In this document: one piece after another, positions 18,168-27,613 of the stretch
Position numbering within the stretch: position 1 is the first letter of the stretch
Layout of the letters: each line of letters starts with the position of its first letter
DNA from: Cytophagaceae bacterium
Lineage (GTDB): Bacteria > Bacteroidota > Bacteroidia > Cytophagales > Cyclobacteriaceae
DNA: 64,000 nucleotides
NCBI GenBank assembly: GCA_006969745.1
Contig: CP030886.1
Span: 744,001 to 808,000, forward strand
Direction: 5' to 3'
Notes under the pieces: model-generated
The model's input: the letters and a program-made list of their open reading frames with translations, nothing else
The model's database searches: none
Told to the model about the DNA's origin: nothing
Program-made: the position numbers and the translations under genes

Positions 18168-19394
18168 ATGAAAAAGTATCTATCCTTCCTCCTGCCAATA
18201 TTGATGTTTACAAACTGTGAACAAAGTGAAACATTTGATCCAATCAAGCAAATTGAACAAGACATAGAAGTCTTGGCCAGTGATTCATTATCCGGTAGAG
18301 AAGTGGGTACTCCAGGCGAAAAAATGGCAGCAGATTATATTGTAGCAGAGATGGAAAAGGCACAAATCACTCCATTAGGTACAGATGGATTTTACCAATC
18401 ATTTTTTGTGAGTGATCCGGACAATCCTCACGCCCAGCCTTCAGAAGAAAGTGGCTCTGATGGCATTACAGGATACAATGTAATTGGAAAAATTGATAAT
18501 CCGGGAGACGAGATGGTTGTAATTGGAGCACATTACGATCACCTTGGTATGGGAGACTTCTCCTCTTTGCATCGTGGTGAACGCGCCATTCATAACGGAG
18601 CAGATGATAATGCCAGTGGAGTGGCTGCCATGCTCCATTTAGCTCGCGTTCTGTCCAAAAAAGAACTCAATAGGGACATTGTTTTTATCGGAATGTCAGG
18701 AGAAGAAAAAGGGCTTTGGGGTTCGAATTACTTCACTAAAAATCCAACAATCGATCTATCAAAAGTTAATTTCATGATCAATATGGATATGGTGGGCAGA
18801 CTAGATCTCGATAAAGGACTGGCTGTGAATGGTACGGGCACCTCTCCTATTTGGAACTGGCTCCTGGATGAAGTGAATTCTGACAGTTTGAAGCTCATTA
18901 AAAGTGAGTCTGGTGTTGGCCCGTCTGATCATACTTCATTTTACTTGCAAGACATCCCCGTTCTTCATTTTTTCACAGGCCAGCATGAAGACTATCACAA
19001 ACCTGGCGATGATGTTGAAAAAATAAATAACAATGGGATTTTGACCATTGCTTCCATAATAGAACGAATGGTAATTCTAATGGACGATGATGAAAAAATA
19101 GCCTTTTCAAAAACAAAAGATCAGTCTGACAATCCTCGATTTACAGTAACCCTCGGAGTAGTACCTGATTACATGTTTGATGGAGAAGGTATGAGGATTG
19201 ATGGGGTAAGTGAAGATAAACCGGCAATTAAAGCAGGTATTGCAAAAGGAGACATTGTCATTCAGCTTGGAGATAGTACAGTTACAGATATGATGAGTTA
19301 CATGCGTGCTCTTTCTACCTTTGAAAAAGGCGACGAGACTGTTGTAGTTGTTGATAGAAATGGAGAAAGATTGGATTTCAAAATTGAATTCTAA
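18168..19394 (+). CDS. M28-family zinc aminopeptidase with C-terminal PDZ domain
   Basis: A 408-residue exported metallopeptidase. The signal ends at a possible lipidation Cys17 (MFTNC, not an ideal lipobox). The M28 domain (residues about 30-300) shows the expected two-zinc ligands: His in GAHYDH, Asp in GADDNASG, the catalytic Glu-Glu in SGEEKG, Asp in NMDMVG and the last His in HEDYHKPGD. A PDZ domain follows at about 320-408 (IDGVSEDKPAIKAGIAKGD). It should trim peptides in the periplasm or on the cell surface. It is divergent from the PD40 propeller gene and followed 66 bases later by a gene for another exported propeller. Confidence 0.93.
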   Translation: MKKYLSFLLPILMFTNCEQSETFDPIKQIEQDIEVLASDSLSGREVGTPGEKMAADYIVAEMEKAQITPLGTDGFYQSFFVSDPDNPHAQPSEESGSDGITGYNVIGKIDNPGDEMVVIGAHYDHLGMGDFSSLHRGERAIHNGADDNASGVAAMLHLARVLSKKELNRDIVFIGMSGEEKGLWGSNYFTKNPTIDLSKVNFMINMDMVGRLDLDKGLAVNGTGTSPIWNWLLDEVNSDSLKLIKSESGVGPSDHTSFYLQDIPVLHFFTGQHEDYHKPGDDVEKINNNGILTIASIIERMVILMDDDEKIAFSKTKDQSDNPRFTVTLGVVPDYMFDGEGMRIDGVSEDKPAIKAGIAKGDIVIQLGDSTVTDMMSYMRALSTFEKGDETVVVVDRNGERLDFKIEF

Positions 19395-19460
19395 TCATTT
19401 TTACAAGCACCTAGTGGTATGATCCATTTGGTCTGTTGTGGAAATGTAATCGAAAGAACA

Positions 19461-20705
19461 ATGCGAAAACTATTTTACAGCTTACTCATTATTTCCACAC
19501 TTATAGGTTCAGCTCAAGGATTAAGGGAATTGTATCAAGAAGGGCTTCAGGCCTATGAGCAAAAGAATTACGAGCTTTTTAACAAGCGGATGTACACCAT
19601 AGATTCTATGCGTCCAAACTTTCCGGCCGTCGTTTACAACCTAGCTAGCAGCTATGCTCTAATAGGTGAGCCAGAAAAATCGCTTGAAGTATTAAACAAG
19701 TACATTCTGATGGATGCCACTCAAGATTTTTCTGAAGACAAAGACTTTATTGCATTGTCAGATCTTCCCTCTTTTCAAGAAATCCAAACAAAGCAAAAAC
19801 AACTCACCACGATCATCGAACCCTCCCAAACAAGTGAATTCTCAATATTGACAAGCCACCCAGAATCAATCTCATACTCAGATAAGCAAAAAGCTTTTTT
19901 TATTGGAGGTGCAAGAGATGGTAAAATTTGGAAAATAGTTGATGGAAAGAGCCCACAAGTCTGGGCAGAATCACCTAAAAAATCCTGGTCAGTAATGGGT
20001 CTGGCAGTTTCCAATGATCAAAAGGTACTTTGGGCATGCACATCTTCTATGGATGTTTATGAAAATTATGATCAAAATGAAGAGGGATTTGCAAGTGTCC
20101 TGAAGTACGAACTTAAAAATGGTGAACTACTGGAAACCTATGCATTGCCAGGCGGACACAACTTTGGAGACTTAATTACTGATAACCAGGGAAATGTTTA
20201 CATATCTGATGGAACCAGCAACAAGCTTTACTGGATCAGTGAGGAGAAAGGTGAGCTTGAAGTGTTTGCAGATGTCTCTGACAGAATATTCAACCTGCAG
20301 GGACTTACATTTGATGAATCACAAAATGCGATCTATTTAAGCGATTATATCGACGGCATTTATCAGGTTGACATAAACACCAGAAAATATAATAAACTGG
20401 CAATAGAAGCTGAAGATGTACTCATCAAAGGCATCGATGGACTGTACTATTATGATGGTTCACTTATTGGGTTGCACAATGGAACAAAGCCAAATCGAGT
20501 TGTTAGATACTACCTTTCTGCAGATGGTCTGAAAATCACTGGTAAAGAAATTATTGGTCAAGGGGGCAAACTAGGAGAACCCACTCAAGGAGTTTGGAAG
20601 AAAGATAAATTTCATTTTATCATGAATAGCCCATGGGGAGCTTACGATAAAGACGGTAACTTTAGTCCTGAAGGAGATAAAATTGCAATAGGCATTATTG
20701 AATAG
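19461..20705 (+). CDS. Exported TPR-like plus SMP-30/NHL-like beta-propeller protein
   Basis: A 414-residue protein with a signal peptide ending GSAQ at residue 19. Residues about 20-95 look like TPR-type helices (YQEGLQAYEQKNYELF, VVYNLASSYALIGEPEKSLEVL). The rest resembles the SMP-30/gluconolactonase-type six-bladed propeller (FGDLITDNQGNVYISDGTSNKLYWI, LQGLTFDESQNAIYLSDY). I chose the ATG at 19461, which begins the signal sequence; an upstream in-frame ATG adds 14 residues of no clear role. No catalytic metal site can be asserted by eye. It may bind or hydrolyse a lactone or ester, or act only as a scaffold. Confidence 0.75.
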   Translation: MRKLFYSLLIISTLIGSAQGLRELYQEGLQAYEQKNYELFNKRMYTIDSMRPNFPAVVYNLASSYALIGEPEKSLEVLNKYILMDATQDFSEDKDFIALSDLPSFQEIQTKQKQLTTIIEPSQTSEFSILTSHPESISYSDKQKAFFIGGARDGKIWKIVDGKSPQVWAESPKKSWSVMGLAVSNDQKVLWACTSSMDVYENYDQNEEGFASVLKYELKNGELLETYALPGGHNFGDLITDNQGNVYISDGTSNKLYWISEEKGELEVFADVSDRIFNLQGLTFDESQNAIYLSDYIDGIYQVDINTRKYNKLAIEAEDVLIKGIDGLYYYDGSLIGLHNGTKPNRVVRYYLSADGLKITGKEIIGQGGKLGEPTQGVWKKDKFHFIMNSPWGAYDKDGNFSPEGDKIAIGIIE

Positions 20706-20738
20706 TCCAGTAATTTATTTTCAAATCGTCAGTCCTAC

Positions 20739-21062
20739 ATGAAAGAATACCTAATACTCATTGCCGCTCAAAATGAACGTGGCTTATCCCCTTCCGAAGA
20801 GCAACATTGCATTCAGGAGTATGGGAAATGGGCAGAAACGTTGGCTCAAAAGCATATCACCGCACGCAGGCTCTCACTCTCACCCGGAGAATTGGTGCCA
20901 TCCAAAAAAAGCGTTACAACTGATGGACCTTTTATTGAAGCTAAAGAATTGATTGCAGGGTTTGTACTGATTTCTGCCAATTCTAAAAAAGAAGCCAAAG
21001 ACATTGCCACATCGTGCCCTCTCAACGAATACTTTGACCTGTTTGTAAAAGAAACCAATTAA
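20739..21062 (+). CDS. YCII-related domain protein
   Basis: A 107-residue protein with the ferredoxin-like dimeric alpha+beta fold of the YCII/DGPF family. The DGPFIEAKELIAGF segment near residues 67-80 is the family signature. These small proteins often lie near ECF sigma factors or are free-standing and have no agreed function. It follows the propeller gene by 33 bases on the same strand and may be co-transcribed with it. Confidence 0.88.
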   Translation: MKEYLILIAAQNERGLSPSEEQHCIQEYGKWAETLAQKHITARRLSLSPGELVPSKKSVTTDGPFIEAKELIAGFVLISANSKKEAKDIATSCPLNEYFDLFVKETN

Positions 21063-21214
21063 GCTTTTCTTAACTCCTCCTGCAACCAACTCCTTTTTTG
21101 CCCGTTGTACTATGTATTAACAAGTACTATATAATACAAACGTTAACCTTTGATGCAACCTTTTGTCTTTAGGAAGCATCAAACCACTAAAGGAAACCTA
21201 AACTCAAATACCTT

Positions 21215-22465
21215 ATGACACGATTAGCAAACTATTTAAAACTGTCCGGAACAGTTTTAGCATCCCTTTTATTTCTTGCAGCAGAGGCACAAGACGAAGG
21301 GTTTATTTACGGACGTATCACAACAGAAGACGGTGATACATATGAAGGACCACTCAGATGGGGAAAAGAAGAAGTGTACTGGACAGATATGTTCAATGCT
21401 TCAAAAAAAGAGAATAAAAATCTCGATTATCTGACCAATCGCGAAATCGATGAGCTTGAAGATCGATATTATCATAGAAATGATAATATCATATCCAGAT
21501 TTGTGAATATCAGCTGGGACGATGACAATGACAGCAGGTTTGTTCATGAATTTTCAACAGAATTTGGCAATCTCAAGGCACTACGGATAAGATCCAATGA
21601 CCGTGTAGAAGTAGAATTAAAAAATGGAGACTATATACAGGTTGATGGTAGTGGCTACAATGATGTAGGAGCTAAAATCACCATTCTGGACAAGGAACTG
21701 GGAAATGTAAGACTTTCATGGAGTAACCTGGATCGAATTGAATTTCTTCCAACTCCATCAAATCTGGACGAAAAATTTGGTAATCCGCTATACGGAACTG
21801 TAGTATGCGACCTTGGTGAGTTTACCGGCTTCATCCAGTGGGATCATGACGAGCGAGTAGGAACAGATGTTCTTGACGGTGAAGAAGATGGTGATGATTA
21901 CGAAATAGCATTTGACAAGATCGAATCAATAGAACGTGATGGATTCAGTAGCAGCCTGGTACGACTAAAATCAGGCCGAACATTGGATCTAAGAGGCACT
22001 AATGACGTAGATGACGACAATAAAGGAATTATTGTAACAGTAAAAGGACTTGGTCGAGTTGATATCGATTGGGACGAATTTGATAAAGTCACCTTTAAAA
22101 GTGCTCCAAATAGCGGCCCGTCGTATAGTTCTTTCGAATCGCCAAAAAAGATTACAGGAACAGTGTTTGTTGATAATGGAGATTCGTATACAGGCGAAAT
22201 TATTTATGATCTGGATGAAGAATATACTTTCGAACTATTGAATGGAGAAGACGATGACGTTAAGTTCATCATACCATTTAGCAACGTCAAAGAAATAACA
22301 CCTAGAGGTTCATATGCCGCAAACGTTGTTTTAAAAGATGGCTCAAAAATTACTCTTGAAGATGGACAAGATGTAAGTGACAAAAATCTTGGGATGCTTA
22401 TAAAAACAAAAGGAGATCGAGTGTACGTTCCATGGGATCGTGTAGATAAGATTTCATTTCAATAG
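21215..22465 (+). CDS. Exported protein with three tandem repeats, unknown function
   Basis: A 416-residue protein with a signal peptide ending AAEAQ at about residue 26. The mature part is three divergent copies of one unit of about 105-160 residues. Each starts with a YxGxIxxDxGDxYxGxI-like strand pair and ends with a G(V/I)xVxxxxxGxVxxxWxxxDxIxF strand pair (LSWSNLDRIEF, IDWDEFDKVTF, VPWDRVDKISF). It is acidic and probably all-beta. I do not recognise the family. It lies 55 bases before the first of two FtsX/MacB-like permeases on the same strand, so a role as a periplasmic partner of those permeases is possible, but this rests on position only. Confidence 0.75.
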   Translation: MTRLANYLKLSGTVLASLLFLAAEAQDEGFIYGRITTEDGDTYEGPLRWGKEEVYWTDMFNASKKENKNLDYLTNREIDELEDRYYHRNDNIISRFVNISWDDDNDSRFVHEFSTEFGNLKALRIRSNDRVEVELKNGDYIQVDGSGYNDVGAKITILDKELGNVRLSWSNLDRIEFLPTPSNLDEKFGNPLYGTVVCDLGEFTGFIQWDHDERVGTDVLDGEEDGDDYEIAFDKIESIERDGFSSSLVRLKSGRTLDLRGTNDVDDDNKGIIVTVKGLGRVDIDWDEFDKVTFKSAPNSGPSYSSFESPKKITGTVFVDNGDSYTGEIIYDLDEEYTFELLNGEDDDVKFIIPFSNVKEITPRGSYAANVVLKDGSKITLEDGQDVSDKNLGMLIKTKGDRVYVPWDRVDKISFQ

Positions 22466-22520
22466 TACCGGACTAAGTACTAAAGACTAATACTAACTCA
22501 AAGGACAAAAACTCAAAATC

Positions 22521-24953
22521 ATGCTAAAGAACTATTTCAATGTTGCCTTGCGCAACTTATTCAAACACAAGTTCTACTCATTGATCAATATCCTGGGGCT
22601 TTCAATAGGATTGACATGCTTCCTGATGATCTCACTTTATGTAGTAGACGAATTAAGCTACGACACCTTTCATTCAGATGCTGATCGCATCTACCGAATG
22701 GACTTTAGTGGTGTGCTTAATGGATCAGAATTCGTTACCGCGCTGGCAAGTGCGCCGGCGGGACCAACCATGCCAAAGGAATTTCCTGAAGTAGAAGAAT
22801 CCACACGACTTAGAGGTTCAGGCAACTGGACCATTCGAAGAAAAGAAGAAACCAATGCATATAATGAAGATGACGTGGTTTTCGTGGATGCCAACTTCTT
22901 CACATTCTGGGATTTTAATTTGGTCAAAGGAGATATTAAAACATGCCTGGAGAGACCTAATACATTAGTAATAAGTCAATCTGCTGCTGAAAAGATCTTT
23001 GGAGAAGATGATCCGCTTGGAGAAATCGTAGTAATGGATAATGATGAGGATTGGGAAATTACTGGTGTCTATGAAGACATGCCTTCAAACTCTCACTTCA
23101 AATATGATATCATGCTCAGCATGGAAAGCAGAGAAGAGGCCAAGCAAACATTTTGGATGAGTTTTAATTTCAACACGTATCTGAAATTACAAGAAGGATC
23201 TGACCCTCAGGCTCTTGAAGCTAAGTTTCCGGATTTAATTCAAAAATACATTGGTCCTGAAATCGAACAATTCATGGGTGCTTCCATGGAAGAATTTTAC
23301 GAATCTGGTAACAGCGCTGGTTTTTACTTATTCCCTCTTGCGGATATCCATCTGCTGTCAGACAAATTGGGAGAGTTAGATGCAAACGGTGACTATAAGT
23401 ATGTATTGATTTTTACGGCTATCGCGTTATTCATCCTTATCCTGGCTTGTATCAATTTCATGAATTTATCAACTGCACGGTCTGCAGGAAGAGCAAAAGA
23501 AGTAGGTGTACGGAAGGTAATGGGAGCCTATAAGAGCCAGCTCAGAAAGCAATTTCTAACTGAAGCATTCTTAATCACATTTATCTCCATCTTGATAGCC
23601 TACGGTTTATCCTTTCTGCTATTGGGTCAATTCAATACACTCGCTGATAAAGTGATGAATTTCAGCAACCTGCTATCGATCAATTTCATAATGATCATGT
23701 TTGGAGTGTTGATCACAGTAGGATTCCTTGCAGGTAGTTATCCTGCATTTTTTCTCTCCAAATTTCGTCCGGTTGAGGTTCTAAAAGGAAAGTTAAACCT
23801 CGGTTTAAAAGGCGGTGGACTTAGAAGTACACTTGTGGTCCTTCAATTTTGCGTGAGCATCATTATGATCATTGGCACTGCTATTGTATATCAGCAGCTC
23901 TCATATATCCAAAACAAGAAACTGGGTTTTTCAAAAGATCACGTACTGCTGGTACACAATCCCTGGATGATGGGCGACAAGTCTGAATCATACAAAAACG
24001 AAGCCCTGCAGTATGCAAAAGTGAAGTCCGCAACACTTTCAGGTTTTTTACCGGTGCCAAGCAACAACAATAACAACTTATGGTTTCCTGGTGCCAACCC
24101 AACGAAGGACGAAAGCTACGTATTCAGCGAGTTTCGAGTAGATCATGATTACCTGAGCACCCTAGATATTGAAATAAAAGAGGGAAGAGACTTTTCACGG
24201 GACTTTCCAACTGATAGCGCAGCTATTATCCTCAACGAAGCAGCTGTCGCAAGATTAGGTTGGGATGAACCAATTGGCAAGAAACTCTCCTCATATGGCG
24301 GTTCACAAGAAAACCCAATTGTTGAAACATTCACAGTAATTGGGGTTGTAAAAAACTTCCATTTTCAAAGTCTGAGAAACAGCATTGAACCCTTGCTTTT
24401 CGAATTAGGCAGAAGCCGTGGCTTTCTAAGTCTAAAAATTGATACGGAGAACATACCCGGTACCATCGATTTTCTCGAAAGTAAATGGACAGAGTTTGCC
24501 CCCGGGCAACCATTCGAATACAGTTTTCTAGATCAGCGCTTCAACGATATGTATGAAAGCGAGCAGAAGCTTGGAAACATCTTCGGCGTATTTGCCTTCC
24601 TGGCTATTTTTATAGCCTGCCTGGGTCTTTATGGCTTAGCTGCATTTACCGCTGAGCAGCGTAGAAAGGAAATCGGTGTGAGAAAGGTGCTGGGTGCATC
24701 GATTATGAGCATCATCACTTTGCTTTCGAAAGAATTTTTGAAGCTTGTCGGAATTGCCTTTTTAATTGCTGCTCCTATCTCCTACTACTTCATGAATGAG
24801 TGGCTTCAGGATTTCGAAAACAGGACAAATATCAACTTTATGGTTTTCATATTGGCTGGATTAATAGCTCTGGTGATTGCATGGTTCACCATGAGCTTCC
24901 AGTCATGGAATGCGGCACGAGTAAATCCTGCCAGGTCATTAAAGGACGAATAA
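22521..24953 (+). CDS. FtsX/MacB-type ABC transporter permease (paralogue 1)
   Basis: An 810-residue inner-membrane protein. It is a double module: helix at 20-45, periplasmic MacB_PCD-like domain to about 285, three helices of an FtsX domain (ending near 430), a second helix plus periplasmic domain, then a C-terminal FtsX domain (FAFLAIFIACLGLYGLAAF to the end). Conserved cytoplasmic loops such as KEVGVRKVMGA and KEIGVRKVLGA are the coupling-helix signature. Such permeases work with a separate LolD/MacB-like ATPase and act as mechanotransmission or efflux machines, not simple importers. No ATPase gene lies nearby. The next gene is a close paralogue. Confidence 0.92.
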   Translation: MLKNYFNVALRNLFKHKFYSLINILGLSIGLTCFLMISLYVVDELSYDTFHSDADRIYRMDFSGVLNGSEFVTALASAPAGPTMPKEFPEVEESTRLRGSGNWTIRRKEETNAYNEDDVVFVDANFFTFWDFNLVKGDIKTCLERPNTLVISQSAAEKIFGEDDPLGEIVVMDNDEDWEITGVYEDMPSNSHFKYDIMLSMESREEAKQTFWMSFNFNTYLKLQEGSDPQALEAKFPDLIQKYIGPEIEQFMGASMEEFYESGNSAGFYLFPLADIHLLSDKLGELDANGDYKYVLIFTAIALFILILACINFMNLSTARSAGRAKEVGVRKVMGAYKSQLRKQFLTEAFLITFISILIAYGLSFLLLGQFNTLADKVMNFSNLLSINFIMIMFGVLITVGFLAGSYPAFFLSKFRPVEVLKGKLNLGLKGGGLRSTLVVLQFCVSIIMIIGTAIVYQQLSYIQNKKLGFSKDHVLLVHNPWMMGDKSESYKNEALQYAKVKSATLSGFLPVPSNNNNNLWFPGANPTKDESYVFSEFRVDHDYLSTLDIEIKEGRDFSRDFPTDSAAIILNEAAVARLGWDEPIGKKLSSYGGSQENPIVETFTVIGVVKNFHFQSLRNSIEPLLFELGRSRGFLSLKIDTENIPGTIDFLESKWTEFAPGQPFEYSFLDQRFNDMYESEQKLGNIFGVFAFLAIFIACLGLYGLAAFTAEQRRKEIGVRKVLGASIMSIITLLSKEFLKLVGIAFLIAAPISYYFMNEWLQDFENRTNINFMVFILAGLIALVIAWFTMSFQSWNAARVNPARSLKDE

Positions 24954-24973
24954 ATTCACCTACTCTACTATGT

Positions 24974-25008
24974 GGCTCGCTTCTTTAGGGGAGCGGGCCT
25001 TTTTTTTG
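24974..25008 (+). terminator. Terminator between the two permease genes
   Basis: GGCTCGCT and AGCGGGCC form an 8-bp stem (one G-U pair) followed by eight T's. It lies about 20 bases after the first permease stop, so the second permease probably has its own transcription signal or depends on read-through. Confidence 0.8.
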
Positions 25009-25061
25009 AAGCAACCCATTTACTACGAAATGCATCATTATTATATCTAACTCCTACTACT

Positions 25062-27494
25062 ATGCTAAAAAACTATTTCAATGTCGCTTTGAGAAATCTC
25101 TTAAAACATAAGTTCTATTCATTACTCAACATCATAGGACTTTCAATTGGGTTGGCATGTTTCATGCTCATCTCCCTTTTCGTCAAAGATGAATTAAGCT
25201 ACGATTCACATTTTGATGGTGCAGATCGGATTTATCGTGTTGATTTTGCTGCAACTCTCAATGGATCGGATCACATATCCGCAGCAGTGGGAGCGCCAAC
25301 GGCTCTTGCCCTGAAAACAGATTATCCGGAAGTTGAAGATGCAGTGCGATTTCGAAACAGTGGCAATTGGTTTGTGAAGCGAAAAGGACAAACTGAGACC
25401 TTTAAAGAAGAGCACGTCGCGATGGCAGATTCTAATTTCTTTAAATTTTTCTCGCTTGAATTAGTGTATGGAGACAAGGAAAATGCATTAAATCGTCCTA
25501 ATACTTTAGTATTGGACCTTACCACTTCCAAAAAGATATTTGGAGATATAAATCCGGTTGGCCAGTTGCTGGTACTTGACAATAGAACTGACTATGAGGT
25601 AGCCGGTGTCTATGCGGATATACCAGACAATACCCATTTCCATCACAATATATTATTGTCAATGAGCTCCTTTGAGTGGGCCAATAATCAAAACTGGTTG
25701 AGTACCAATTTTAACACCTATGTGAAGTTGAAAGAAGGTGTGCCGGGAGAAACACTTGAAGCCAAATTTCCCGATATGGTTCAAACCTATTGTGCACCAC
25801 TAATCGAACAGTTCCTTAATATGAACATGGAAGAATTCAGAAACAGCGGAAATGCCGTAGGATTCTCTCTTTTCCCAATGACAGATATCCATTTGGAATC
25901 AAACAAGGATAGTGACCTTGAAGCAAACGGAGATATTAAATATGTATTCATATTTTCAGCAGTCGGTTTATTCATTCTCATTCTTGCTTGTATAAACTTC
26001 ATGAACCTTGCCACGGCAAGGTCCGCAAACCGTGCAAAAGAGGTAGGCGTGCGTAAAGCCATGGGAGCAAGAAAAAAACAATTAATCAACCAGTTTATTT
26101 CCGAGGCACTCTTAATTTCAATTCTAGCCTTCATCATTTCATATCTAATTGCGTTTTTAACAATCCCATCCTTCAATACACTTGCATCCAAAGAGTTGAC
26201 ATTTGTGAGTTTGCTTGATACCTCATTCGTATTGTTTATGCTTGGTGTCATGATTCTTGTAGGGATGCTGGCAGGAAGCTATCCTGCATTTTACATGTCC
26301 ATGTTCAAGCCTGTGGAAGTACTGAAAGGGACGGTAAGACAAGGTATTAAAAGTGGACCGATCAGAAGTGCTTTAGTCATTTTTCAATTCGCTATTTCCA
26401 TTATCATGATCATAGGTACCGCCATTGTTTTTGATCAACTCTCTTTTATCCAAAACAAAAAACTTGGTTATGAGAAAGATCAGATTCTGATGGTAAATGA
26501 TGCCTGGATTTTGAGAGACCAAGTGAATGCATTCAAAGAAGAAGCTTCCAGAAACGCAAATGTGATCAATAGTACAATTGCGAGCTTCACCCCGATGGGC
26601 AATACAAATAATTCAGATCTGTACTTCAAAAATGCAAGTGCTGCATCAGACGAGAGCCTGGTTATAAGCATTGCTGTTGTAGATCATGATTTTACCAACA
26701 CAATGGGCATAGAGATACGAGACGGACGGTATTTCTCTAAAGAATTTGTCAGCGATTCCATGGCTGTTCTAATAAACGAAACTGCAGCACGAAACTTTGG
26801 GTATGAAAATCCGCTTGGTTCTTCTATATACAAATACGGCGGATCTAATGAAAATCCAGTGGTAGAAGAATACAAGATCATTGGAGTTGTAAGTGATTTT
26901 CATTTCAAATCGCTCAGGAGCAACATCGAGCCGCTTGTCATGCATCTTGGACAAAACCCTGGCTTTGCACTGTTTAAAATTCAAATGGAAAACGCGGACG
27001 CGACTATTACTCATTTGGAATCCACCTGGGATAAGTTTGCTCCCGGGCAACCCTTCGAATACCAGTTCATGAATCAGCAATTCAATGCCATGTATGAAGC
27101 TGAAAATAAGGTCGGAGATATTTTTACTGTTTTTGCGATACTTACCATTTTCATAGCTTGCCTGGGACTTTTTGGATTGGCGGCATTCACCGCAGAACAG
27201 AAAACTAAAGAGATTGGCATTCGCAAGACCCTTGGAGCCTCCATTCCAAGTATCGTCAACCTATTGTCAAAAAATTTCTTGAAGCTCATCCTGGTAGCAC
27301 TCATTATTGCTATCCCAATAGCTTCGATAGCGATGAATTATTGGCTTGAAGAATTTGCCTATCGAACGGAGCTAAAGCCTTCTACTTATATTATTTCCGG
27401 AATCATTGCAATTGCTATTGCTTGGATCACGATCAGTTTCCAATCATGGAAAGCCGCCCGCGTGAATCCCGCCAAATCCTTGAAAGATGAATAA
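25062..27494 (+). CDS. FtsX/MacB-type ABC transporter permease (paralogue 2)
   Basis: An 810-residue permease with the same double MacB_PCD-FtsX layout and the same N-terminus (MLKNYFNVALRNL) as the gene before it; the two are clearly tandem duplicates that have since diverged. Coupling loops KEVGVRKAMGA and KEIGIRKTLGA are intact. I chose the ATG at 25062 because it aligns with the paralogue; an upstream in-frame start would place 30 residues, partly encoded by the preceding terminator, ahead of it. Its ATPase partner is not in the window. Substrate unknown. Confidence 0.92.
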   Translation: MLKNYFNVALRNLLKHKFYSLLNIIGLSIGLACFMLISLFVKDELSYDSHFDGADRIYRVDFAATLNGSDHISAAVGAPTALALKTDYPEVEDAVRFRNSGNWFVKRKGQTETFKEEHVAMADSNFFKFFSLELVYGDKENALNRPNTLVLDLTTSKKIFGDINPVGQLLVLDNRTDYEVAGVYADIPDNTHFHHNILLSMSSFEWANNQNWLSTNFNTYVKLKEGVPGETLEAKFPDMVQTYCAPLIEQFLNMNMEEFRNSGNAVGFSLFPMTDIHLESNKDSDLEANGDIKYVFIFSAVGLFILILACINFMNLATARSANRAKEVGVRKAMGARKKQLINQFISEALLISILAFIISYLIAFLTIPSFNTLASKELTFVSLLDTSFVLFMLGVMILVGMLAGSYPAFYMSMFKPVEVLKGTVRQGIKSGPIRSALVIFQFAISIIMIIGTAIVFDQLSFIQNKKLGYEKDQILMVNDAWILRDQVNAFKEEASRNANVINSTIASFTPMGNTNNSDLYFKNASAASDESLVISIAVVDHDFTNTMGIEIRDGRYFSKEFVSDSMAVLINETAARNFGYENPLGSSIYKYGGSNENPVVEEYKIIGVVSDFHFKSLRSNIEPLVMHLGQNPGFALFKIQMENADATITHLESTWDKFAPGQPFEYQFMNQQFNAMYEAENKVGDIFTVFAILTIFIACLGLFGLAAFTAEQKTKEIGIRKTLGASIPSIVNLLSKNFLKLILVALIIAIPIASIAMNYWLEEFAYRTELKPSTYIISGIIAIAIAWITISFQSWKAARVNPAKSLKDE

Positions 27495-27515
27495 TATGAT
27501 TTGAAGAATTAAAAC

Positions 27516-27535
27516 ATATCCACAAGTTATCCACA
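27516..27535 (+). promoter_or_regulatory. Two tandem DnaA-box-like sequences upstream of the replicase gene
   Basis: TTATCCACA at 27527-27535 matches the canonical DnaA box exactly, and ATATCCACA at 27516-27524 differs at one base. Starts are 11 bases apart, about one helical turn, in the same orientation. They lie 79-98 bases upstream of the DNA polymerase III alpha start. One exact 9-mer may occur by chance in a window of this size; two adjacent copies are less expected. Confidence 0.4.
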
Positions 27536-27561
27536 GCCCTGATTCTTCGGGGCTTTTTTTA
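27535..27561 (+). terminator. Terminator after the second permease gene
   Basis: AGCCC and GGGCT around a GATTCTTCG-type loop, followed by seven T's, about 40 bases after the permease stop. The stem is short (5 bp). Confidence 0.65.
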
Positions 27562-27613
27562 TCAAACATCACTTGGCTTTGTGTTATTTTGAAAGAGAAT
27601 ATAAGCTCCTTCC

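Noticed and set aside
25787..26251. Antisense open frame of 154 residues in the second permease
   Set aside because: Overlaps conserved transmembrane-coding sequence; no independent support.
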